Assembly: GCF_003002055.1 (NCBI RefSeq) | Contig: NZ_PVZF01000011.1 | Span: 62,001-126,000 of the forward strand | DNA: 64,000 nucleotides | Direction of reading: 5' to 3' | Source of the DNA: Kineococcus rhizosphaerae | GTDB lineage: Bacteria > Actinomycetota > Actinomycetes > Actinomycetales > Kineococcaceae | In this document: positions 58,315 through 64,000 of the stretch, in pieces | Layout of the letters: every line of letters begins with the position of its first letter | How positions within the stretch are numbered: the stretch's first letter is position 1 | Notes under the pieces: model-generated | Database searches by the model: none | What the model was told of the DNA's origin: nothing | The model's input: only the letters and a program-made list of their open reading frames with translations | Made by a program: the position numbers and the translations under genes

Positions 58315-58551
58315 GTGTCCGCCCACTGCCAGGTCACCGGAGCCGTTCCGGGGTTCGGCAAGTCCGTCTCGCACTCGCACCGGCGCACCAACCGTCGGTT
58401 CGACCCGAACGTCCAGCGCAAGAAGTGGTTCGTCCCCTCCCTCGGACGCACCGTGACGCTGACCGTGTCCGCCCGCGGCATCAAGACCGTCGACAAGCGC
58501 GGCATCGAATCCGTCGTCGCGGAACTGCGGGCCCGGGGGGAGAAGCTCTGA
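58315..58551 (+). CDS. rpmB: Ribosomal protein bL28, zinc-free form
   Basis: A 78-residue bL28 ([34 protein letters not shown]). Only a single cysteine (CQVTG) is present, so the four-cysteine zinc ribbon is gone. It is the first gene of a four-gene operon of alternative ribosomal proteins; the stop overlaps the rpmG start by 1 bp. GTG 58315 follows AGGGAGG. Confidence 0.95.
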   Translation: MSAHCQVTGAVPGFGKSVSHSHRRTNRRFDPNVQRKKWFVPSLGRTVTLTVSARGIKTVDKRGIESVVAELRARGEKL

Positions 58552-58718
58552 TGGCGAAGTCCCAGGACGTCCGCCCGGTGATCAAGCTCCGGTCCACCGC
58601 CGGGACCGGGTACACCTACGTCACCCGCAAGAACCGGCGCAACGACCCCGACCGCATGGTCGTCCGCAAGTACGACCCCGTCCTGCGACGGCACGTCGAC
58701 TTCCGCGAGGAGCGCTGA
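58551..58718 (+). CDS. rpmG: Ribosomal protein bL33, zinc-free form
   Basis: A 55-residue bL33 ([30 protein letters not shown]) without cysteines. It stands between rpmB and rpsN with a 1-bp overlap and a 3-bp gap. It replaces the zinc-binding bL33 under zinc limitation. Confidence 0.95.
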   Translation: MAKSQDVRPVIKLRSTAGTGYTYVTRKNRRNDPDRMVVRKYDPVLRRHVDFREER

Positions 58719-58721
58719 ACC

Positions 58722-59027
58722 GTGGCCAAGAAGAGCAAGATCGCCAAGAACGAGCAGCGCAAGGAGATCGTCGCCCGCAATGCCGGGCGCCGGGCGGAGC
58801 TGAAGAAGACGGCGGTGAACCCGCACCTGAGCCCCGAGGAACGGGCCGTGGCCCAGCTGGCCCTGCAGAAGCTGCCGCGCGACGCCAGCCCGACCCGGGT
58901 CCGCAACCGCGACGTCTCCGACGGCCGTCCGCGCGGTGTCCTGCGCAAGTTCGGGTTGTCGCGGATCACGATGCGCGACATGGCCCACGCCGGGGAACTC
59001 CCCGGTGTCACGAAGTCGAGCTGGTGA
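58722..59027 (+). CDS. rpsN: Ribosomal protein uS14, zinc-free long form
   Basis: A 101-residue uS14 of the long, cysteine-free class ([20 protein letters not shown], then RCxxCGRPRG replaced by [20 protein letters not shown]). It belongs to the small subunit, whereas the other cluster members are large-subunit proteins. It lies 3 bp after rpmG. Confidence 0.95.
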   Translation: MAKKSKIAKNEQRKEIVARNAGRRAELKKTAVNPHLSPEERAVAQLALQKLPRDASPTRVRNRDVSDGRPRGVLRKFGLSRITMRDMAHAGELPGVTKSSW

Positions 59028-59040
59028 GAGGAACCCCGTC

Positions 59041-59163
59041 GTGAAGGTGCGCGCGTCCCTGAAGAGCCTCAAGCAGAAGGAGGGGTCCATCGTCGTGCGG
59101 CGGCACGGCAAGGTCTACGTCGTGAACAAGCGGAACCCGCGCTGGAAGGCGCGACAAGGCTGA
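59041..59163 (+). CDS. rpmJ: Ribosomal protein bL36, zinc-free form
   Basis: A 40-residue bL36 ([20 protein letters not shown], then [20 protein letters not shown]) without the Cys/His zinc site. GTG 59041 lies 13 bp after rpsN, with AGAGGAA upstream. It is the last gene of the zinc-free ribosomal operon. Confidence 0.93.
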   Translation: MKVRASLKSLKQKEGSIVVRRHGKVYVVNKRNPRWKARQG

Positions 59164-59257
59164 CGCGGGGTCTGGACGACGGCGACCGTGATCCCTTCGC
59201 GCACCCGCAGGGCTGCCCGGCGCAACGGCCCCCTCGTGGGCACGGGAGGATCGGGGC

Positions 59258-60178
59258 GTGCAGACCATCACCGCCGCCGACGTCACCACCGCCGCCACCC
59301 GCACCACGGGCCGCGTCCGGCGCACGCCCGTCCTGCAGGTCGCCCCGGACCTGTGGCTGAAGCTGGAGTTCCTGCAGCACACCGGGACCTTCAAGGCCCG
59401 CGGCGCGCTCAACCGGCAGCTCGCCGCCCGCGAGCGCGGGGAGCTGGACCCGGACCGCGGGGTCGTGGCCGCCTCCGGGGGCAACGCGGGCCTGGCCCAC
59501 GCCCACGCCGCGGCCCAGCTCGGCGTGCCCGCGACGGTGTTCGTCCCCGAGTCCGCCCCCGTCGTGAAGGTGCGCAAGCTGCGCGACCTCGGCGCCGACG
59601 TCCGGCTCGTCGGGGAGCAGTACGCCCAGGCCTACGAGGCCGCCGTGGCGTACGCGGACGAGCGCGGTGCCGTCTTCTGCCACGCCTACGACCAGCCGGA
59701 GGTCGCGGCCGGGGCGGGGACGCTGGCCCTGGAGGTCCTGCAGGACGTCCCGGACGTGGACACCGTCGTCGTCGCCGTCGGCGGCGGGGGGTTGTTCGCG
59801 GGGGTCGCCGCCGGTCTGGACGGCGCGGCCCGCGTCGTCGCGGTCGAGCCCACCGGCGCCCCGACGCTGCACGACGCCCTCGCCGCGGGCGAGCCCGTCG
59901 ACGTCGACGTGTCCGGTGTCGCGGCCGACTCCCTCGGCGCCCGCCGGATCGGGGAGATCGGCTTCACCGTCGCCCGCCGCACGAACCCCGTGAGCCTGCT
60001 GGTCGACGACGCCGCGATCGTCGCCGCCCGTCGTGACCTGTGGTCGCGGTTCCGGGTCGTCGCCGAGCACGGCGCCGCCGCCGCGTGGGCCGGGCTCGAC
60101 GCCTACCACCCCGCCGACGGGGAGCGGGTCGTCGTCGTGGTGTGCGGGGCGAACACGGACCCGGCCGACCTGGGGTGA
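59258..60178 (+). CDS. Serine/threonine dehydratase-like PLP enzyme
   Basis: A 306-residue fold-type II PLP enzyme: Lys in TGTFKARGALN, the substrate loop ASGGNAGLAHA, and the phosphate loop VAVGGGGLFAGVAAGL. The loop is SGGN rather than SSGN, as in serine/threonine dehydratase-like proteins. It would deaminate a hydroxy-amino acid; no ACT domain is present. GTG 59258 start. It is the second such enzyme in the window, without the GNAT fusion. Confidence 0.87.
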   Translation: MQTITAADVTTAATRTTGRVRRTPVLQVAPDLWLKLEFLQHTGTFKARGALNRQLAARERGELDPDRGVVAASGGNAGLAHAHAAAQLGVPATVFVPESAPVVKVRKLRDLGADVRLVGEQYAQAYEAAVAYADERGAVFCHAYDQPEVAAGAGTLALEVLQDVPDVDTVVVAVGGGGLFAGVAAGLDGAARVVAVEPTGAPTLHDALAAGEPVDVDVSGVAADSLGARRIGEIGFTVARRTNPVSLLVDDAAIVAARRDLWSRFRVVAEHGAAAAWAGLDAYHPADGERVVVVVCGANTDPADLG

Positions 60179-60191
60179 CGCCCGAACCACC

Positions 60192-60213
60192 GCGATGACG
60201 ACAGCGTCATCGC
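60192..60213. promoter_or_regulatory. Inverted repeat before decayed nucleotidyltransferase gene
   Basis: GCGATGAC (60192-60199) and GTCATCGC (60206-60213) are perfect inverted repeats separated by six bases, 19 bp before GTG 60232. It may be a leftover operator of the lost gene pair or the terminator of the dehydratase gene. Confidence 0.4.
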
Positions 60214-60231
60214 TGTAGCGACAGGAGCCTG

Positions 60232-60729
60232 GTGGACGCCGCGAACCCCCTGCGCAGCATCGCCTCCACCGTGGATGCGGACGTCCTCCTGGTGCTCGCT
60301 CGCACGCACCGCGCCGTCAGCGGTGCCACCGTGGCGCGGCTGGGGGGCCGTTCCTACGCGCGCACCCGCGCCTGCCTGCACCGGCTCGTGGCGCACGGAC
60401 TGGTCACCGCCGAGGACGCGGGCGCGGCGGTGATGCACCGCCTGAACCGCGATCACGTGCTCGCAGGACCGGTCGAGCGCCGGCCCCGAGAGCGACATCG
60501 ACGTGCCCCTCGTCCACCAGGCGGCCGACAGCGAACCGTGGGGCGATGCGGCTCACGAGACGGGTCGGGAGCTCGAGAGGACGACGGGCAACGCGGTGCA
60601 GTTCCTGACCCTCGGCACCACTCAGCTCGCGCGGGGCGTCGCCGACGGTGAACCGCTCATCGCCGGTCTCCGCCAGGACGGGCGGGTCCTGTCGGCCCTC
60701 CCGTGCGCGACCTGCTGGCGCCCGCGTGA
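60232..60729 (+). pseudogene. Decayed HTH + MNT nucleotidyltransferase-domain gene
   Basis: The first ~80 codons from GTG 60232 read a winged-helix-like start (LRSIASTVDADVLLVLARTH, RTRACLHRLVAHGLVTAEDAG, MHRLNRDHVLAG). The usual next ~45 residues, including the GSxxRG motif, are missing. The sequence resumes in another frame with GPESDIDVPLV, the nucleotidyltransferase DxD strand, and GRELERTTGNAVQFLTL. A further one-base slip is needed to reach VRDLLAPA and TGA 60727. An internal deletion plus frameshifts make it non-functional. Related intact proteins pair HTH with a minimal nucleotidyltransferase. Confidence 0.75.
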
Positions 60730-60791
60730 GCGACCGGGGCCGAGGACGGGCTGGCACCCTGGTGGACGCGGCGGTGGACCGGATCAGGTGA
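60726..60791 (+). pseudogene. Possible stub of a partner gene (21 codons)
   Basis: GTG at 60726 overlaps the restored TGA of the nucleotidyltransferase gene by 4 bp and reads SDRGRAGTLVDAAVDRIR before TGA 60789. The overlap and helical opening resemble the start of a HEPN-type partner that normally follows MNT genes, but 21 codons are too few to prove it. Confidence 0.3.
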
Positions 60792-60807
60792 CCCGGTCCG
60801 ACCGGCG

Positions 60808-61866
60808 TCAGCGTGGGTCGTTCTCGCACCCCACTCCGTCGTGGTCGCTGTCGAGGCCCGGTCGGTAACCGGGCTCACCGCTGCGGATCGGGCGCCCGAT
60901 CGCGTTCCACACCGCCGTGCAGTTCGCGTAGTACACGCCCGTGCTCGGCGGCGTCGTCACCGGCGGCGTCGGAGCCGCGGCGATCTGCTGGTTCACCCGC
61001 GCCCCGGTGGCCGACGACCACTCGACGTACCCGCCCTGGAAGTCGACCCGCCGCCCGCCGGCGATGGCGTACTCGTCGCTCGTGGGGTACCCGAGGGAAC
61101 CGCCCTCGTACCCCGTCGAGCCGTAGGCCGCGAGCAGGTCACCGCACAGCGCGTGGGCACCCGTGGTCGGCGACCAGTACGCCGTCCCGCCCTGGAAGCG
61201 CTGGTAGACCCCGGAGGCGACGCTCGGGAGTTCCTGCGTGGCGGGGTAACCGAGGCAGCCGTTCTCGAACCCGAAGCGGCCGTACAGGTCGCGGAAGGAA
61301 CCGGAGACCGTGTGCGCGCCCGTCGCGGGCGACCAGTAGGCGACGCCGCCCTGGAACAGCTGGAACACGCCGCCGCGGATCGGGACCTCCTGCGAGGTCG
61401 GGTACCCGAGGAACCCGTTCTCCCAGCCGAGGGACCCGAACAACTGCGCGAACGCACCCGAGACGCTGTGGGCGCCGGTCGACGGTGACCAGTACAGCGT
61501 CCCGCCCTGGTACTGCTGGTAGACGCCACCGGCCCCCGCCGGGTTCTCCCCCGAGGTCGGGTAGTGCAGGAACCCGTTCTCCCAGCCGGTCGAGGCCCAC
61601 AGGTCGCGGAAGGACCCCGAGACGTCCCAGGCACCGGAACCCGGGCTGAAGTAGATCGCGCCGTTGCGGAACGTCGCGAAGCTGCCCGTCGCCGTCGGCT
61701 GCTCGCACCCCGCGGTGCCGCCGAGCTTCCCGGCGGCTCCGCCGAGCTGGTCGTAGCGCGCCTGGACGGGCTGCTGCAGGCACTCGGCGGCCGAGGCCGT
61801 CCCCGCCGTCGCGACCGTTCCCCCGACCAGCAGCGCCGCTGCCGCCACCACCGCGCGTCCTCGCAC
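60808..61866 (-). CDS. Secreted LGFP-repeat protein with Excalibur domain
   Basis: A 352-residue exported protein. Signal peptide: VRGRAVVAAAALLVGGTVATAGTASA. Five LGFP-type repeats follow, each about 50 residues with a GWENGFLGYPTSxE/GGVYQxFQGG/YWSPxTGAHxVSG pattern, thought to anchor proteins to the wall. After a Pro/Thr linker the last ~40 residues are an Excalibur domain with DSDHDGVGCE, a calcium-binding-like loop. GTG 61866 follows GAAGGAG. It is probably a wall-associated adhesin or scaffold. Confidence 0.87.
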   Translation of the reverse strand: MRGRAVVAAAALLVGGTVATAGTASAAECLQQPVQARYDQLGGAAGKLGGTAGCEQPTATGSFATFRNGAIYFSPGSGAWDVSGSFRDLWASTGWENGFLHYPTSGENPAGAGGVYQQYQGGTLYWSPSTGAHSVSGAFAQLFGSLGWENGFLGYPTSQEVPIRGGVFQLFQGGVAYWSPATGAHTVSGSFRDLYGRFGFENGCLGYPATQELPSVASGVYQRFQGGTAYWSPTTGAHALCGDLLAAYGSTGYEGGSLGYPTSDEYAIAGGRRVDFQGGYVEWSSATGARVNQQIAAAPTPPVTTPPSTGVYYANCTAVWNAIGRPIRSGEPGYRPGLDSDHDGVGCENDPR

Positions 61867-61947
61867 GTCCCGCTCCTTCGTCGCAGTGAACCTCCGCACC
61901 GCAGGCTAGGGGAATGCGGGACCGGGTGCGGGTGGAACGGGCGAATC

Positions 61948-61987
61948 CCTCCCGCGGGCGGGCACCGGAGCACCCGACCGCGGGAGG
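61948..61987. terminator. Hairpin downstream of GH3 gene
   Basis: CCTCCCGCGG (61948-61957) pairs with CCGCGGGAGG (61978-61987), with further partial pairing inside. It lies 8 bp beyond the stop of the leftward GH3 gene. Confidence 0.6.
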
Positions 61988-61995
61988 ACGCCGGG

Positions 61996-63996
61996 TCAGC
62001 GCCCGTCGTAGGACAGACCCGCCCCCCGCGCGAACATCGGGTCGGCGGAGTCGTCGGCCACGTCGGGCAGCTGGGCCGTGACGGCGGCCTCGGACGACGG
62101 CAGTTCGAACGGCAGCCGTCCACCGGGCGCGCGCCGGCCCAGGACGGTGTCGAGCAGCACCTCGTCGGACACGCCGTAGTTCGCGAGCACGGCGTCGGCG
62201 ACGGAGGCCACGCCCGTCAGGACGAGCGGGCGGTCGAGCTTGGGCACGGCGACGGTGGGGGTCCCGGCGGCGGCCGCGGCCCGCAGCAGACGCACGTCGG
62301 CCTGCTCCTCGGTGGGTTCCAGGCCGGTGAGGTCGGCTCCGGAGCGCGGGTCGGCGATGCGGACGACGGCGAGGTCGGCCTTCGTCGGGTCCTCGGTGAC
62401 GCGCAGCCCGCGGGCCCTCGCCACGGCCGGGTCGATGCCGGCGAGGTAGACGGTGCGGACGGAGGCGCGGCTGACGGGCAGCAGGTCGTCGGTGTTCTGC
62501 AGCAACGTCAGCGACCGTTCCTGCGCCTCGTCGCCGATTCGCTGGAACCGGGCGTTGCCGGCGAGCCGGCCCGCGGCCGCGGGGTCGACGAACGGGTTCT
62601 CGAACAGGCCGAGCTGGAACTTCTGGACCAGGACGCGGTGGGCGGCCTGCGCGACGCGCTCGGCGCTGAGCAGCCCTTGCTCGACGGCGGCGACGACCTG
62701 CGTGGAGTCGGAGTCCCCGCCGATCTGGTCCACGCCGGCGTTCAGGGCCTTGGCGAAGCGCTCGGTGCGGGTGGCGTTCTCCATGCCCCAGGGCATCCCC
62801 ACGCCCCACGAGCCGATGAAGCTGTTCGGCGGCCGGTTGTCGAGGCACTCCTGCGGGCAGTCGCCGGTGATGCCCCAGTCGGACAGGACGACCCCGTCGA
62901 AACCCTTCTCGCCGCGCAGGACGTCCTGCAGCAGGTAGGAGTTGAACCCGGCCCCCACCTGCTCGACCTCGTGGCCGTCGCGCACGAGGTTCTCGAGGAT
63001 GGAGTAGGTCGGCATGATGCCGGCGGTCCCGGCCTCGAAGGCGCCGTCGTAGGGCACCAGGTGCTCCTCGAAGTTCCCTCCGGGGAACGCGGCGTAGCGG
63101 CCGTAGGCGTAGTGCGAGTCGTAGCCGTTGACCTGGGCGCCGTACCCGGCCCAGTGCTTGGTGACGGTGGCGACGCTGTCGCGGGTCAGGCCGTCGGTGC
63201 CGCCCTGCACGCCGTCGACGTAGGCACGGACTTCGTCGCGGGCGGTCTCGGCGTCGGAGCCGAAGGTGCCGTTGATGCGCGTCCAGCGCGGTTCGGTGGC
63301 GAGGTCGGCCTGCGGCCCGAGGAGCTGGGCGATGCCCATGGCGCGGAACTCCTGGCGCACGACGTCGCCGGCGCGCCGGGTCAGGTCGGGGTCGCCGGCG
63401 GCGGCCAGGCCGGTCGGGTCCGGCAGCGACGTGGTGCCCTTGCCCGCGACGGTCTGCCCCTCGACCTCGGAGAAGCCGTTGCGGGGGTCGCTGGAGACGA
63501 GCACGGGGATGCCGAACGGTTGCTGCTCGGCGATGAGCTGCACGAGGTTGTTCGCCTCGGCGATCTGCGCGGGTTCGGCCGACAAGCGGGTGATCATCGT
63601 GGTGACGTGCCGGTCGGCGATGTCGCGGACAGTGGCGGCGACGTCGTAGGTGGTGCCGGAGGACGTGAGGTTGCCGTGGACGAGCAGACCGGCGCGCTGG
63701 GCGAGGTCCAGGCGCGCCAGCAGGTCGTCCGCGCGCTGCTCGGGGGTCAGGCGCCAGTCCTCGTAGGGGGTCACGCGGCCGTCGCGGTCGAGGTCGCGGA
63801 ACTTCAGGCCGCCGACGTCCAGGATCGGGGCGCCGCGCGTGGACAGCACCGGCTGCGCGCTCGTGCGGGCGGCGGGGGTGGCCGGGGCGGCACCCGCGGC
63901 GGTGGTGCCGCCGACGGTCACGGCGACGAGACCGGCGAGCACGGCCGCGGCCCGCGAACGGCGCAGGCGACGGGGGACCGGGGGGTGGGCGTCCAT
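61996..63996 (-). CDS. Secreted glycoside hydrolase family 3 (beta-glucosidase-like)
   Basis: A 666-residue exported enzyme. The N-terminus is a long signal peptide (RRSRAAAVLAGLVAVTVGGTTAAGA). The GH3 TIM barrel has GIPVLVSSDPRNGF, TVTKHWAGYGAQ, and the nucleophile Asp in FDGVVLSDWGIT. The C-terminal alpha/beta sandwich domain is present (RSLTLLQNTDDLLPV, PGGRLPFELP). A calcium-like DLDRDGRVTPYEDW loop sits near residue 70. It releases glucose or other sugars from beta-linked oligosaccharides outside the cell. ATG 63996 is near the window end; the gene is complete. Confidence 0.92.
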   Translation of the reverse strand: MDAHPPVPRRLRRSRAAAVLAGLVAVTVGGTTAAGAAPATPAARTSAQPVLSTRGAPILDVGGLKFRDLDRDGRVTPYEDWRLTPEQRADDLLARLDLAQRAGLLVHGNLTSSGTTYDVAATVRDIADRHVTTMITRLSAEPAQIAEANNLVQLIAEQQPFGIPVLVSSDPRNGFSEVEGQTVAGKGTTSLPDPTGLAAAGDPDLTRRAGDVVRQEFRAMGIAQLLGPQADLATEPRWTRINGTFGSDAETARDEVRAYVDGVQGGTDGLTRDSVATVTKHWAGYGAQVNGYDSHYAYGRYAAFPGGNFEEHLVPYDGAFEAGTAGIMPTYSILENLVRDGHEVEQVGAGFNSYLLQDVLRGEKGFDGVVLSDWGITGDCPQECLDNRPPNSFIGSWGVGMPWGMENATRTERFAKALNAGVDQIGGDSDSTQVVAAVEQGLLSAERVAQAAHRVLVQKFQLGLFENPFVDPAAAGRLAGNARFQRIGDEAQERSLTLLQNTDDLLPVSRASVRTVYLAGIDPAVARARGLRVTEDPTKADLAVVRIADPRSGADLTGLEPTEEQADVRLLRAAAAAGTPTVAVPKLDRPLVLTGVASVADAVLANYGVSDEVLLDTVLGRRAPGGRLPFELPSSEAAVTAQLPDVADDSADPMFARGAGLSYDGR

Positions 63997-64000
63997 GATT

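Noticed and set aside
1-64000. Prophage, integrative element or insertion sequence
   Set aside because: No transposase, integrase, phage structural gene or target-site duplication was recognised, and base composition looks even throughout.

Overview
The window is very G+C-rich, uses GTG starts heavily and keeps short gene spacing. It contains the actinobacterial wall/division cluster fhaA-fhaB-pstP-rodA-pbpA-pknB. Together with two chemoreceptors, a lycopene cyclase and several c-di-GMP enzymes, this points to a free-living, probably motile and pigmented Actinomycetota. A Kineosporiaceae/Kineococcus-like organism is my inference, not something the sequence proves. I see no insertion sequence, phage or CRISPR array.

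0-20 kb: isochorismatase-like hydrolase, a GNAT gene interrupted by an in-frame amber codon, a membrane diguanylate cyclase, DUF427, a formate/nitrite-type channel, a GH15 enzyme, a tiny secreted peptide with three GHLR repeats, a GNAT-threonine dehydratase fusion, YceI, lycopene cyclase, MscL, a GGDEF-EAL protein, an ABC-class ATPase, a TPR-GGDEF protein, an NmrA-like reductase with a PfkB kinase, and chemoreceptor 1. 20-31 kb: a cap-like protein, a PPOX protein, an ECF sigma factor with an upstream membrane partner, tRNA-Leu(CAG), the fhaA-pknB cluster and a metallophosphoesterase.

31-47 kb: a broken DUF1801 gene, an ArsR-like regulator divergent from an MFS pump, a PadR regulator divergent from a membrane protein, a LacI regulator divergent from a dioxygenase/sugar-transporter/DinB-like operon, chemoreceptor 2 (a close paralogue of chemoreceptor 1), a PAP2 phosphatase, and a secreted subtilase with recently duplicated FN3 domains. 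47-56 kb: a six-gene operon whose genes all overlap by 4 bp: permease, two DUF1989 proteins, urea/guanidine carboxylase, allophanate hydrolase and TetR. It is best read as guanidine assimilation, with a 22-bp palindrome in front of it as the likely TetR operator. 56-59 kb: a zinc-starvation island with two Zur-like boxes, cysteine-free ribosomal proteins bL31, bL28, bL33, uS14 and bL36, a G3E-like protein without a P-loop, and an unknown gene. 59-64 kb: a serine/threonine dehydratase, a decayed HTH-nucleotidyltransferase gene, an LGFP/Excalibur secreted protein and a secreted GH3 enzyme.

The least expected signal is a shared promoter, CTCAAG-N16-CCGAT. It occurs upstream of both chemoreceptors and of the 66-residue GHLR peptide and resembles the flagellar/chemotaxis sigma-28 class. 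This links an apparently undescribed secreted peptide to the motility regulon. A second unexplained layer is a set of long, nearly perfect intergenic palindromes. Two loci share CGGCACGTTG/CAACGTGCCG ends, and one perfect 35-bp-arm palindrome runs into the end of the lycopene cyclase gene.
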